Source: Methylovorus glucosotrophus (GTDB lineage Bacteria; Pseudomonadota; Gammaproteobacteria; Burkholderiales; Methylophilaceae). Taken from it: 64,000 nucleotides of DNA. The notes below the pieces were generated by a model. That model did no database searches, was not told the DNA's origin, and saw nothing but the letters and a program-made list of their open reading frames with translations. Location: assembly GCF_009858335.1 (NCBI RefSeq), contig NZ_VMSE01000001.1, forward strand, positions 124,001 through 188,000, written 5' to 3'. Positions 52,494-62,900 of the stretch are shown here, one piece after another; position 1 is the first letter of the stretch; every line of letters begins with the position of its first letter. Both the position numbers and the translations under genes were made by a program.

Positions 52494-53357
52494 ATGATCA
52501 AAATGCAACTGGCCATCAGCCTCAAATATGAAGTGCTGGACCCCCGGGCCGATTTCATCCTCAATCTGCATGCCGCGCAGACAGCGAATCAATCTGTCAT
52601 GAACGAGCACCTGCAATTCAGCCAGCCATTGCAATATGAACTCTACGAGGATACGTTCTATGGCACGCGCTATGTGCGTTGCCAGGCAGAGGCCGGCCCG
52701 CTGGAAGTGCATTATTCGGCGACGGTGGAAGTCGACCATCAGCTGGAGGCTCCCGACACCTTGCAGGAAGTGGCGATCACCGATATCCCCATTCAATATC
52801 TGCGCTACCTTTACCCCAGCCGCTATTGCCAATCAGATCTGTTGCAAGCATTTGCCAACCAGCAGTTCGGTCACCTGCCACGCGGTTATGCCCGCGTAAA
52901 GGCGGTATGTGACTGGGTGCATGGTAACCTCGCCTATTTGCCGGGCAGCACCAACAGCATGAGCGCCGCGACGGATGTCATCGAACAGAAGGCCGGGGTA
53001 TGCCGTGACTTTTCACATGCGATGATTGCCTTGTGCCGCGCGTTGAATATGCCTGCCCGCTTTGTAACAGGCGTGGATTACGGTTCAGACCCGGCCAGTG
53101 GTCCGCATGATTTTCATGCCTATGTCGAAGTTTATCTGGGCGATCGCTGGTATGTATTTGAACCCACAGGCATCTCGCCGCGTCTGGGCTTGATACGCCT
53201 GGGTACGGGTCGTGATGCCGCCGATGTCTCATTTGCTACGGTGTTTGGTGCAATTAATTCCTGGGCGCCGCTGATCGAGATTGAGGCCTTGCAGGATCCG
53301 GCATCCGGTATCGTGCTGCCTCAACACAGCGATCAGGCGGTCTCCACCGACGCTTGA
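52494..53357 (+). CDS. transglutaminase-like cysteine protein
   Basis: 287 residues. The N-terminal beta domain precedes a transglutaminase-core domain with visible triad: Cys in AGVCRDFSHAMIALCRAL, His in GPHDFHAYVEVYLGD and Asp/Glu-type position in RWYVFEPTG. Family members cleave or crosslink peptide bonds, often in peptidoglycan-linked or amino-acid peptides; no signal peptide is evident, so it is probably cytoplasmic. Convergent with rdgC, 4 bp apart. Confidence 0.88.
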   Translation: MIKMQLAISLKYEVLDPRADFILNLHAAQTANQSVMNEHLQFSQPLQYELYEDTFYGTRYVRCQAEAGPLEVHYSATVEVDHQLEAPDTLQEVAITDIPIQYLRYLYPSRYCQSDLLQAFANQQFGHLPRGYARVKAVCDWVHGNLAYLPGSTNSMSAATDVIEQKAGVCRDFSHAMIALCRALNMPARFVTGVDYGSDPASGPHDFHAYVEVYLGDRWYVFEPTGISPRLGLIRLGTGRDAADVSFATVFGAINSWAPLIEIEALQDPASGIVLPQHSDQAVSTDA

Positions 53358-53361
53358 GCGT

Positions 53362-54282
53362 TCAAGCGGCTGCAGCCTGGGGTTTGGGTGCGGTGTCGAC
53401 TTCGCCGCCGAGGGCTGCCAATAATTCGGGTAAAAGCTGACTCAGCTCACCACTCATCATGACAAAGTCGCTGTCGAACATCTCTTCGGCAGCGACATCT
53501 GCCGCCGCTTCTTTCAGCACATCCAGTACTTCCAGGCGTTTGATCTGCAGCACATCGTTCAACACAAAGGCAATGCGGTCACGCCAGGTCATGGCCAGGC
53601 GGGTCACCTGTTTGCCGCCCTGAATATGTTTACGGATTTCCTCGGCTTCAAGGTCATGCCTTACATAGCGCACGGTGGCCTTGTCATCGCCCAGTGCGCG
53701 CAATTCACAATCACGATCCACACTGAAGCCGTGCGGGGCTTCACTGCCAGCCAGCCATCCTGTCATGGCGCTGGTGGGCGAGAGATTGGTCTTGATCAGG
53801 CGCAAGGAAAAGCCATCCACCGATTTGTGCAGTTGCTCCAACAAGGTATCCGCCAGGGCGGCGCTGGCGGCATCCACCACAAACCAGCCATTGGCAAGGT
53901 CCAGCCATGCATAAATAGTGCGGCGCAATGAAAAAGCACGTGGCCGCAGCTCATCGGCAATGGCTTCCTTCAGCTCTTTCATCTGTTTGCGCCCCGGTTT
54001 GTAGCCCTGCTGTTCTTCCAGTTCCAGCGCGCGGGCCTTGGCATATTGGTTGATCACGCTGGTGGGCAGTATCTTCTTTTCCACACACAGTGCAATCAGC
54101 ACTTGCTGAGCTTGCACATGCACAAATGGCTTGCCGGGACCGGCTGGCGCAATCCAGCCAGCCTGCTGCATTTCAGAGGTGGGGGTGTCTGGCAGGGCGT
54201 GGCGTGCCAGTTGGTCTTCCAGCGCTTCGACAGGGGTATTCCATTGGGAGATGCGATAAATCTGCAGGTTTTTGAACCACAT
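53362..54282 (-). CDS. rdgC: recombination-associated protein RdgC
   Basis: 306 residues, family length. N-terminus MWFKNLQIYRISQWNTP and segments AQQVLIALCVEKKILPTSVI and RKQMKELKEAIADELRPRAF are typical. RdgC forms a DNA-encircling dimer that limits RecA loading. Single gene, convergent with the transglutaminase-like gene. Confidence 0.95.
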   Translation of the reverse strand: MWFKNLQIYRISQWNTPVEALEDQLARHALPDTPTSEMQQAGWIAPAGPGKPFVHVQAQQVLIALCVEKKILPTSVINQYAKARALELEEQQGYKPGRKQMKELKEAIADELRPRAFSLRRTIYAWLDLANGWFVVDAASAALADTLLEQLHKSVDGFSLRLIKTNLSPTSAMTGWLAGSEAPHGFSVDRDCELRALGDDKATVRYVRHDLEAEEIRKHIQGGKQVTRLAMTWRDRIAFVLNDVLQIKRLEVLDVLKEAAADVAAEEMFDSDFVMMSGELSQLLPELLAALGGEVDTAPKPQAAAA

Positions 54283-54501
54283 GGTGCGTACTCAAAAACA
54301 AGGGATTTTACCCCAGTCGCCTATTCTTCCTGTGGCTTGATCGGCATGCGGCTTAAAAATTGATTGCTTGCCAGCCTCGCCAAATGGCGCTAGGCATACG
54401 CTTGGACATGTGATGCTGACTGTGGGCTGATGGCACGCCAAGGCGGCGTTGCGCGCCCGACCAATGGTAGAATTCTGCTCTTTTGTCTGATGGGGCTGCG
54501 C

Positions 54502-55758
54502 ATGCATTGCGGGATCGATTACGGGACATCCAACTCTTCGGTGGGTGTTGCGCAGAATGGCGTGGTGACCTTGTTGCCGCTGGAGGGCGAGAGTGTTTAT
54601 CTGCCGTCGGCGGTCTATCGCCAACGCCCGGACCATCTGGACGAAGAAGACGACGCCCGCATGACGCTGCGTCAGCAGCTGGGCGATGCACGGGACTTGC
54701 TGTTTGGCCGTGCCGCCATTCAAGCGCATACCGAAGGCCCCACCGATGGGCTGTATGTGAAGTCACCCAAGGTGTTTCTGGGGAGCGACCTCAGCCGTGA
54801 CCAGCTGGAGTTTTTCACCGTCATCATCAGCCGCATGCTGGAGCGTCTCATGCAACAGGCGCGCGCGGCGAGCGGCATGTCCTTGCAGCAGGCGGTGATA
54901 GGCCGCCCCATTCGCTACCATGGCGTATACGGCGAACGCGGAGATGAGCAAGCACTCACAATTATGCGCGAAGCCGCGCAGGCAGCGGGTTTGAAGGATG
55001 TGATCTTCATGTATGAGCCGCTGGCCGCTGCGCTGGATTACGAAAATGGCCTGGTGAATGACGAGGTCTTGCTGGTGGTGGATGTGGGCGGTGGCACGAC
55101 CGATTGCTCCGTGGTGCGCGTCGGGCCTCATGCCAGCGCCAGTGCGGACCGGAGTAATGACCTGCTGTCCTATGCCGGTACGCGTATCGGCGGTACCGAT
55201 CTCGATATTCACATCGGCTGGCATCAGATCATGCCGTACTTTGGCAAGGATGGAGAGTTGCACCACAAGGCGTTTGATGCCATTTCCGTCAACAGCATTC
55301 CCAGCCAGCATGCCTTTTACAACCGGTTTGAAATGCCGGTGCATGGCGAGCCGGATGAAGCGCGCCGCCGGTTATACAAGGTCTGGCGTGAGCGATTGAC
55401 CCACAGTCTGGTGCGTAGCGCCGAGCAGGCCAAGATTCGGCTGACGGATGCGGCTGATACCCATATCAATGTGGATTTTGTAGCGCCAGAGCTGCAACTC
55501 GGCATGAACCGTGACCAGATGCAGCAGGCCATTACCCAGGCCACCGAAAAAATCCGCAAGGTGATTGAAGAGGCCCGTGCCGGGGCTGGCGTGCGCATTG
55601 ATAAAACCTATTTGACCGGCGGCTCGGCGGTATCGCCCGTGATACAGCAGGCGATACGCAATGTGATGGGCGATGACATGCCGCTGGTGACCGGCAATAT
55701 GCACGGCGGCGTGGCCAGTGGCCTGGCGCTCTATGCCAGTCGCTGGTTTTCGCGCTAG
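54502..55758 (+). CDS. yegD: Hsp70-like protein, YegD type
   Basis: 418 residues from ATG 54502 (MHCGIDYGTSNSSVGVAQ); ATG 54490 adds four residues. Actin-fold ATPase motifs: phosphate-1 IDYGTSNSSV, phosphate-2 VVDVGGGTTDCSVV, adenosine motif YLTGGSAVSPVI. It lacks the DnaK substrate-binding domain, as YegD does. Suspected chaperone; client unknown. Single gene. Confidence 0.9.
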   Translation: MHCGIDYGTSNSSVGVAQNGVVTLLPLEGESVYLPSAVYRQRPDHLDEEDDARMTLRQQLGDARDLLFGRAAIQAHTEGPTDGLYVKSPKVFLGSDLSRDQLEFFTVIISRMLERLMQQARAASGMSLQQAVIGRPIRYHGVYGERGDEQALTIMREAAQAAGLKDVIFMYEPLAAALDYENGLVNDEVLLVVDVGGGTTDCSVVRVGPHASASADRSNDLLSYAGTRIGGTDLDIHIGWHQIMPYFGKDGELHHKAFDAISVNSIPSQHAFYNRFEMPVHGEPDEARRRLYKVWRERLTHSLVRSAEQAKIRLTDAADTHINVDFVAPELQLGMNRDQMQQAITQATEKIRKVIEEARAGAGVRIDKTYLTGGSAVSPVIQQAIRNVMGDDMPLVTGNMHGGVASGLALYASRWFSR

Positions 55759-55769
55759 CAGGCGCTCGC

Positions 55770-56486
55770 TTAATCCGTGGTGCTGGGGCTCCAGAAAGCC
55801 TGCCCAACATGCGGGCTCTGCTTGAGTTGATCGATCAGCTGATCCAGCACCAGACCATCGACCGAGGTGGCTGCCAGCGTTGCTTCAATTTCAATCTCGT
55901 TTTCACCAAAGGCATGCATGACCAGGGCTTGCAGCGGATAACCGGTTTGCTCCAGAGCCTGCTCCAGCAGATACATGGCTTCTTTCTGATGGGTGCGCGC
56001 GGCGATGACATATACCGTGTTGGTCAGCTCCACTGCCGGTGTATCCATGGGCTGGCGGTTGATACGGTTGACCACGGGACGTAACAGGGTATTGGCGGCC
56101 AGGACAAACAGCGCTCCCAGCAGGGATTCCAGCAGAAGATCGGCACCAGCGCAGGCGCCCACCGCCGCGGAGCCCCACAAGGTGGCCGCGGTGTTCAGGC
56201 CACGCACATTACCCTGTTCGCGCATGATGACGCCCGCGCCGAGAAAACCTATGCCCGACACCACATACGCCACTACATGCACAGATCCCTCATGCCCGGT
56301 CAGTCGGTTCGCCATGTCGACAAAAATGGCGGCGCCCACCGCTACCAGCACATTGGTACGTAACCCGGCTGTGCGCTGTCTGTACTGACGTTCAAAGCCG
56401 ATCAGGCTGCCCAGTACAAACGCCGTACTGAGGCTGATCAGGGTATCGAGTAGCGAGAGGAGGTTGATGTTTTGCCAGGCTTCCAC
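55770..56486 (-). CDS. MgtC/SapB family membrane protein
   Basis: 238 residues. The MgtC domain has about five membrane helices with LGSLIGFERQYRQRTAGLRT, GIGFLGAGVIMREQGNVRGLNTAATLW and AVGACAGA. A C-terminal ~85-residue ACT-like cytoplasmic domain follows. MgtC proteins inhibit ATP synthase or act in Mg2+ limitation and intracellular survival; for this bacterium only an envelope/Mg role can be suggested. Single gene. Confidence 0.9.
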   Translation of the reverse strand: MEAWQNINLLSLLDTLISLSTAFVLGSLIGFERQYRQRTAGLRTNVLVAVGAAIFVDMANRLTGHEGSVHVVAYVVSGIGFLGAGVIMREQGNVRGLNTAATLWGSAAVGACAGADLLLESLLGALFVLAANTLLRPVVNRINRQPMDTPAVELTNTVYVIAARTHQKEAMYLLEQALEQTGYPLQALVMHAFGENEIEIEATLAATSVDGLVLDQLIDQLKQSPHVGQAFWSPSTTD

Positions 56487-56715
56487 AGAGGGCTCCTTTT
56501 ATAGCGAGGGTTATCTTGCGAGCGCTAGCATTATCCTGATTTCCTGGAAACTTGTATGCATGATCAGCGCTATGAGCACTGGGTACGCGTCCGGCATGGC
56601 GGGTGAGGTCGCGTAGTCATGGCAATACATGTGCGATCTTGTCCAGCTTGCAGGTCCGCAAGGCAGCAGACGCTGTTAATATAGTGGGCGTTAACATTTC
56701 AAATAGGTCGCTGAC

Positions 56716-56907
56716 ATGCGTTTACTGATTGCCCTCATCCTGCCCTGGCTGACATTTTTCACCATTGGCCGTCCCATCGCAGGCATCGTCTGTCTGATTC
56801 TGCAAGCCACGCTCATCGGTTGGCTGCCCGCCACCATCTGGGCGGTTTATGCGCTCAGCCAGTACAAGACCGATCAGAAGATCGCCGACGCACTGAAGTC
56901 GAGATAG
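56716..56907 (+). CDS. small YqaE/Pmp3-like membrane protein
   Basis: 63 residues with two membrane helices (LLIALILPWLTFFTIGRPIAG and IVCLILQATLIGWLPATIWAVYAL). The size and second helix pattern match the UPF0057/Pmp3 family, which affects membrane potential and cation stress. It begins 3 bp before the stop-to-start gap of the DedA-rhodanese gene (56911), so the two are co-transcribed. Confidence 0.8.
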   Translation: MRLLIALILPWLTFFTIGRPIAGIVCLILQATLIGWLPATIWAVYALSQYKTDQKIADALKSR

Positions 56908-56910
56908 TCC

Positions 56911-57834
56911 ATGCAACATTTGCTTGATCTGCTTCAGCAATACGGCTTGCTGATTGTGTTTGCCAATGTGTTTCTGGAGCAGATCGGCTTACCTATTCCG
57001 GCTTACCCCACCCTGCTGGTGACGGGCGCCATGCTCACGCAGGGGCAATATAGCCCGGCGCAACTGCTGTTGACGGCCGTGATTGCCTCGCTGCTGGCAG
57101 ACCTGGCCTGGTATTTTGCCGGACGCCGCTTCGGCCGCCGGGTCATGAGCAAGCTATGCCGCATTTCCCTGTCGCCCGATTCCTGTGTGCGGCAGACCGA
57201 GTCGGTGTATCTGCGCATCGGGCCATCTGCCCTGCTGTTCTGCAAATTCATTCCCGGCTTTGCCTCGGTGTCCAGCGCGCTGGCCGGTACCGTGGGTACA
57301 CGGGCCACGACCTTTATCATTTTTGACAGCCTGGGAGCTGCCATCTGGGCGGGCTCAGCCATAGTGCTGGGCACGCTGTTCAGCAGCGCCATTGATGAGT
57401 TGCTGGATATTCTGAGCGAGATGGGCAAATGGGGCGCGCTATTGCTGGGTATTGCCCTGGTGGCCTTTATACTCAACAAATGGTGGGAGCGGCACCGCTT
57501 TATCAAATCGCTGCGCATGGCGCGCATTTCGGTGGATGAGCTGGATACCATGCTCAAAAGCGGCTCACGCCCGGTGATTGTGGATGCCAGACCTGCCCAT
57601 CTGCAAGGTGATGGCCGTATTCCCGGTGCGCTCAGCATGACCGAAGACACCATTGATAGCGTGTTTATTGATACCGATATCGATACGGATATCGTGCTCT
57701 ACTGTTCATGCCCCAATGACGTCACTGCGGCAAAAATGGCCAAGCTCCTCATCAAGCGGGGGTATCACAAGGTGCGGCCACTCAAGGGCGGCATCGATGC
57801 CTGGGTCGATGCCGGTTTCAAGATAGAGCCTTGA
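56911..57834 (+). CDS. DedA-family membrane protein fused to a rhodanese domain
   Basis: 307 residues. The DedA part (1-200) has the N-terminal VFANVFLEQIGLPIPAYPTL, the re-entrant YFAGRRFGRRVMSK and FCKFIPGFASVSSALAGTVG, typical of undecaprenyl-phosphate or phospholipid flippases. A C-terminal rhodanese-like domain (about 205-305) carries VDARPAHLQGDGRIPGA and a CSCPND loop in the catalytic position. The fusion suggests a membrane flippase linked to sulfur or redox chemistry; that is inference. Starts 3 bp after the small membrane gene. Confidence 0.88.
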   Translation: MQHLLDLLQQYGLLIVFANVFLEQIGLPIPAYPTLLVTGAMLTQGQYSPAQLLLTAVIASLLADLAWYFAGRRFGRRVMSKLCRISLSPDSCVRQTESVYLRIGPSALLFCKFIPGFASVSSALAGTVGTRATTFIIFDSLGAAIWAGSAIVLGTLFSSAIDELLDILSEMGKWGALLLGIALVAFILNKWWERHRFIKSLRMARISVDELDTMLKSGSRPVIVDARPAHLQGDGRIPGALSMTEDTIDSVFIDTDIDTDIVLYCSCPNDVTAAKMAKLLIKRGYHKVRPLKGGIDAWVDAGFKIEP

Positions 57835-57851
57835 GCAATACTCAGGGCGCG

Positions 57852-58610
57852 TTATACAAACATCCCGCCTGAGACTTCAATGCGCTGGGCATTTACCCAG
57901 CGGTTATCTTCCGATAACAACGATGCCACCATGGGGCCGATATCGTCGGGCAAGCCCACGCGCCCCAGAGCAGTCTGGCTGGCCACAAATTTATTGACCT
58001 CGGCGTTATCGCGTACCGTGCCGCCACCAAAGTCGGTTTCAATGGCGCCTGGGGCCACTACATTCACCGCAATGCCGCGTGGCCCCAGCTCTTTTGCCAG
58101 ATAACGCGTCAGCACTTCCACGGCGCCTTTCATGGCGGCGTATGCCGAGTAGCCCGGCAAGGAAAAACGCGCCAGGCCGCTGGAAATATTGATGATGCGT
58201 CCCTGATCTGCCATCAGCCCCAGCAGCTTCTGCGTCAGGAAAAATACGCCTTTGAAATGGATATTCACCAGCGTATCAAAGGCTTCTTCTGTCGTTTCGG
58301 TGAACGGGACATGGATACCGATACCCGCGTTGTTGACCAGAAAATCAAAGGTATCGCGCTGCCAGTGGGACTGCAGCACCTGTTTCACTTCCTGGGCAAA
58401 TCGGGCAAAAGAAGTGCTGTCGCCTACATCCAGCTGCAGTGCCACCGCTTTTCTGCCCATGGCCTCAATGCTGCTGACCACGGCTTCTGCTTCCGCGCGC
58501 TGGCTGCGATAGGTCAGGATGACGTCCTGACCCTTGGCGGCGATGCTGAGTGCCATGCTTTTACCCAGCCCGCGGCTGCTTCCCGTCACTATCGCAATCT
58601 TGCTTGTCAT
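57852..58610 (-). CDS. SDR-family oxidoreductase, FabG-like
   Basis: 252 residues from ATG 58610 with an AAAGGAG site; the open frame upstream to 58667 is not needed. Rossmann GSSRGLGK (TGxxxGxG), NNAG, Ser in ISSGLARF, catalytic YSAYAAMKGA (YxxxK) and the C-terminal NRWVNAQRIEVSGG. It reduces a ketone with NAD(P)H; the exact substrate is unknown. Divergent from a LysR gene, which probably controls it. Confidence 0.9.
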   Translation of the reverse strand: MTSKIAIVTGSSRGLGKSMALSIAAKGQDVILTYRSQRAEAEAVVSSIEAMGRKAVALQLDVGDSTSFARFAQEVKQVLQSHWQRDTFDFLVNNAGIGIHVPFTETTEEAFDTLVNIHFKGVFFLTQKLLGLMADQGRIINISSGLARFSLPGYSAYAAMKGAVEVLTRYLAKELGPRGIAVNVVAPGAIETDFGGGTVRDNAEVNKFVASQTALGRVGLPDDIGPMVASLLSEDNRWVNAQRIEVSGGMFV

Positions 58611-58733
58611 GATGATGCTCCTTTGAAAGTGGATGATGAATCGTGCTGGTGAACAGTCTATTGCCATCTTTGGCGCTAATAAACTGCCGAAAAATAGTTA
58701 TACTGTTCAAAATTTCATGCCAATGGAGTGCGT

Positions 58734-59636
58734 ATGGACAAGCTGGATGCCATGCAGGTATTTGTACGGGTGGCGGAACTGGCGAGTTTTACCCAGGCGG
58801 CCGATAGCCTGGGATTGCCCAAAGGCAGCATTTCAAATGCAGTAACCCAGCTGGAAGCCCGCTTGGGGGCGAGGCTTTTGCATAGAACGACGCGCAAAGT
58901 GCAACTCACGCAGGATGGTCAGCGGTTTTATGAGCGCTGCAAAGATCTGCTGGCCGAGGTGGACGAAGTGGAGAGTCTTTTCCAGCAAACAGAAACCCTG
59001 CTGCGGGGACGCTTGCGGGTGGATATGCCACTCAACATGGCGCATAACCTGGTGATTCCCCAATTGCCTGAATTCATGCAGCGCCATCCTGGCATTGAAA
59101 TCGAGCTCAGCAGTACGGACCGGCGGGTAGACCCGATCAGTGAAGGGTTTGACTGCGTGGTACGGGTGGGAGTGCTAACGGAGTCCGGGCTGGTAGCAAG
59201 GCATCTAGGCACCTTGGAGATGGTGAATTGCGCCAGCCCCGCCTATATTCGCCAATACGGAATGCCGATGGCCCTGGAAGACCTCGCCGCGCATTACATG
59301 GTGCACTATGTTTCGGTGCTCGGCGCCAAACCTTCCGCGTTCGAATATCTGGAGGCAGGGGTGAGCCGGCATTGCCTGGTTCCTGCGCGGGTGACGGTCA
59401 ATAATTCCACCGCCTACAGCATGGCCTGTCTGGCCGGGCTTGGTATTATCCAGGTGCCGCTCGTGGCGGTTCGGGCTTATCTGCAGCGGGGCGAACTGTT
59501 AGAACTGCTTCCGGAATTCAAGCCAGAGCCTATGCCGGTGTCCCTGCTTTATCCGCACCGACGTCACTTGTCGCGGCGTTTATTGGCGTTCATGGAATGG
59601 CTGACGCAAAAAGTGCATGCCTACATGGCGGCCTAA
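58734..59636 (+). CDS. LysR-family transcriptional regulator
   Basis: 300 residues from ATG 58734, with a GGAG site. N-terminal winged helix (FVRVAELASFTQAADSLGLPKGSISNAVTQLEARLGARLL) and a periplasmic-binding-like effector domain. Divergent with the SDR gene across a 123-bp gap containing TAGTTATACTGTTCAAAATT, a likely operator. Typical LysR arrangement: it probably activates or represses the SDR gene. Confidence 0.92.
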   Translation: MDKLDAMQVFVRVAELASFTQAADSLGLPKGSISNAVTQLEARLGARLLHRTTRKVQLTQDGQRFYERCKDLLAEVDEVESLFQQTETLLRGRLRVDMPLNMAHNLVIPQLPEFMQRHPGIEIELSSTDRRVDPISEGFDCVVRVGVLTESGLVARHLGTLEMVNCASPAYIRQYGMPMALEDLAAHYMVHYVSVLGAKPSAFEYLEAGVSRHCLVPARVTVNNSTAYSMACLAGLGIIQVPLVAVRAYLQRGELLELLPEFKPEPMPVSLLYPHRRHLSRRLLAFMEWLTQKVHAYMAA

Positions 59637-59670
59637 GCGTATACGCTGCTTTTCCCGATAAATACCGCCA

Positions 59671-59895
59671 TCAGCCTGGCGGCGTTGTTCCACGGCGCCG
59701 CCGCCAGGCATCGACGATCATGGAGTAAATCCACAACACAGCCTTGAAGGTGTTGGCGATGGGGATCAGGCTCCAGAACATATTGCCCAGTATCTGGCGG
59801 CACAGCATGTTCTTGAAACAGCTGGTTTTGTAGATGGTGGACAGCGAGCAGATGCCGAGCGAAATAAAGTAAAACATCAAAAACTTGTAGGGCAT
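59671..59895 (-). CDS. small hydrophobic protein, 74 residues
   Basis: ATG 59895 with a GGGAGA site on the minus strand. Starts MPYKFLMFYFISLGICSLST and has two hydrophobic stretches (KFLMFYFISLGICSLS and MFWSLIPIANTFKAVLWIYS), a basic C-terminal RRRRG and no family I recognise. It lies downstream of the large sensory GGDEF-EAL gene on the same strand (72-bp gap), so it may be co-transcribed with it. Confidence 0.6.
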   Translation of the reverse strand: MPYKFLMFYFISLGICSLSTIYKTSCFKNMLCRQILGNMFWSLIPIANTFKAVLWIYSMIVDAWRRRRGTTPPG

Positions 59896-59967
59896 GGTGT
59901 CTCCCTTCTCTTGTTGTCGTTTTTGTCTGGCGACGGCTGATATGCAGCCCATGCCTGTTGGGCACGG

Positions 59968-62900
59968 TCAGGCAGCAGATCGTTCCAGCAGCTGCATGAA
60001 TTCATCGGCTGGCACCGGTCTGGAGAACAGGTAGCCTTGGCCGTAATCACACCCGATCTGCGCCAGCAGGTCGCGTTGTGCGGTCGTTTCCACACCTTCG
60101 GCGATCACGCGCAAATCCAGCTTGTGCGCCATGGTGGCAATCGCTTCGCACAAGGCGAGATCTTCGCCGTCGCCCGACAGATTGCGCACGAATGACTGGT
60201 CTATCTTGAGGTAATCAATATCAAACTTCTTGAGATAGGACAGTGACGAGTAGCCCGTGCCGAAGTCATCAATCGCCACCTGCATGCCGGCATCGCGGAA
60301 ATGCAGCAGTTTGTCCGAGATGCCGCTATCGGCATTGAGCAGCAGGCCTTCGGTAATCTCGACCACGATATTGTGCCCGCTCAAACCCAGTCCGCTCAGG
60401 TATTCCATCCAGTCCTGATGCGCCTGGGTGCGGTCGCGGAACTGCACGGGCGATTTGTTCACGCTCACCTGAAAATCGTCGCCCACGATAGGGATGCATT
60501 GTTTGACCAGCTGCGCAGACTGCTGGAATACCCAGTCGCCTATCTCGTGGATCAGGCCGGTTTCTTCGGCCAGCGGAATGAATTCAGCGGGACTGACAAA
60601 ACCCAGTTCCGGATGTTGCCAGCGTATCAGCGCTTCTGCCTTGTGAATGCGCTGGCTGCTGAGATCGACAATCGGCTGGAAATAGACCGTGTACTGGCTC
60701 AAGGCCAGTGCATTGCGCAGATCGCGCATCATGCGCATGCGGGCCTGCGCCATGGCCTGCATCATGGGGGTAAAGAAACTGAAACGGTTGCGCCCATTCT
60801 TTTTCGCTTCATACATGGCCTGATCGGCATTTTTCAGCAACTCGGCGCTGGTGGTCGCATCTTCAGGGAAAACCGTAATGCCTATGCTGGCGGAGAGATA
60901 GACGATTTCGCCTTCCAGGTCGTATGGTGCGGCAAGGGCGTCCAGCACGCGCTGGGCAATCAGTGTCATCACGCTGGGGTCAGGCAGGTTGGCAATGATC
61001 ACGGTAAATTCATCGCCACCCAGCCGCCCGACGGTATCGGTTTCTTTCAGGTGCCGCTGAATGCGGTGGGATGCTTCAATCAGCAGGTAGTCCCCGTGAC
61101 TGTGACCCAGCGTATCGTTCACTTCCTTGAAGCGATCCAGATCAATGAACAGCAACGCAAACTGGCTATGATCGTGCTGCGATTTTTTGATCTCCTGTTG
61201 CAGGCGGTCGCTGAACAGGCGGCGGTTGGGCAGTTGCGTCAACAGGTCATAATTGGCCTGGTTCCAGATCAGGGCATCGGCGCGTTTTTTCTCGGTGATG
61301 TCCGAGAACAGCGCTACCCGGCGGAACAGCTTGCCGTCCTCGCCGTAAATATTATTGATGGCCAGCCATTCGGCATACTCTTCCCCACTCTTGCGGCGGT
61401 TCCAGATCTCACCACGCCACTCCCCGGAGGTTTCCAGGGTATTCCACAGCTCCTGGTAAAACTCCTTGCCCTGGCGTCCCGAGCTCAGGATTTTTGGATT
61501 CTTGCCGATGACTTCTTCCAGTGAATAGCCCGTCATCTCGCTAAAAGCCGGGTTGATGGTGATGATGTTGTTATCGGCATCGGTCACCAGCATGGCTTCG
61601 CTGCTGTGCTCGAATACGGTATGCGCCAGGCGTAACTCCTCTTCGGCCTGCTTGCGCGCGGAAATGTTTTCGGAGGAAATGATAATGCCCTGTATGGTCT
61701 GACTGTCATCCATCCATGGCGTGATCATCCAGCGGGTCCAGAGATGCTGGCCATCCGCTCTTATCCAGAGATCCTCCTCCTCTTCCAGCCGTTCGCCGGC
61801 CAGCGCCCGTTGATGCGCCTGGCGCCATTTTTCCGGGATGTCGGGATGCACATCATAGTGGTTCAGCCCCAGCAGGCTGCCCTGCTGATGACCGAATTCT
61901 TCTTGCCATTGGTTGCTGCAGGCCAGATAACGCATGTCACGATCAAACATGGCTACACAGATGGGCGCCTGCTGGATAAACATTTTTTGCTGTTCCACCG
62001 CCTGCTTCAGTGTGTTTTCGGCCAGCTTGAGCTTGGTGATCTCGAGCCGCGTGCCGCTCATGGTCAGCGCTTCACCCTGTGGCGATCGGCGGGTCACCCG
62101 TCCGCGATCTGCCACCCATATCCAGTGGCCGTTTTTATGGCGGCGACGCGACTCGCTGGCAAAGTAATCGGTCTCCCCCCTGAGATGCGCTTCCAGTGCC
62201 TGTACCAGCTGCTCAAGATCATCCGGGTGGCAGAGCGCGCGGCAACTGTCCGCGGTGCAAGGCTCCAGCTCATCCGGCGTATATCCCAGCATCTCCGCCC
62301 AGCGCGGATTGACGATACAGTCGCCGCTCCGGATATCCCACTCCCAGGTCCCAGCCGCCGTGCCATCAATAATTTGCTGTAATCGCTGGTGCTGATTGGC
62401 CAGCTCGGCAGTTTTAGTTTTGACGCTTCTGCGCAACAGGAAAATCCACAGCAGGACGATGGCCCCCACCAGACTCAACAAGCCCAGTGCCGGCGCGATA
62501 TAGCGGCTGTAAGGCAGCAGCACCGGTGATTGCCCTACCCATTTCTGAAACATTTCGATCTTGTCTTCACGCGGAATCCGCGCCATGCCGCTTTCAATCA
62601 GCTGCAGTGTGTCGGTGGCGCCCTTTTTCACCGCATAATGAAACTGCCCCTGATACAGCTGGAACGCCTTGCGGTATTTTTGCGTAGGGTCCAGTTTGTA
62701 AAGGTAGTAATTGGCCGGGTACTCATCCATGCAAAACAGCTTGACCTGCTCATCCAGCGCGCCTTTGATCAGGGATGTGTAATCCGGGTAGAGCTTGAAG
62801 TTGGTAACGGAGTCCGCCCGCAGTCTTTCAATACAGGCGTCGCCTGCCTGCACCCCGATCAGAAACCCGCGCAGGTCATGCGCGGAGGCAATGCCGGGAA

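Noticed and set aside
53106..53118. CATGATTTTCATG, resembling the pqqA TCATGA dyad
   Set aside because: Lies inside the transglutaminase-like coding region, lacks the 8-nt-spaced third box, and encodes a conserved His motif; coincidence is likelier.
60301..61524. 407-codon plus-strand open frame
   Set aside because: Antisense shadow of the sensory GGDEF-EAL gene, whose domains are complete on the other strand.
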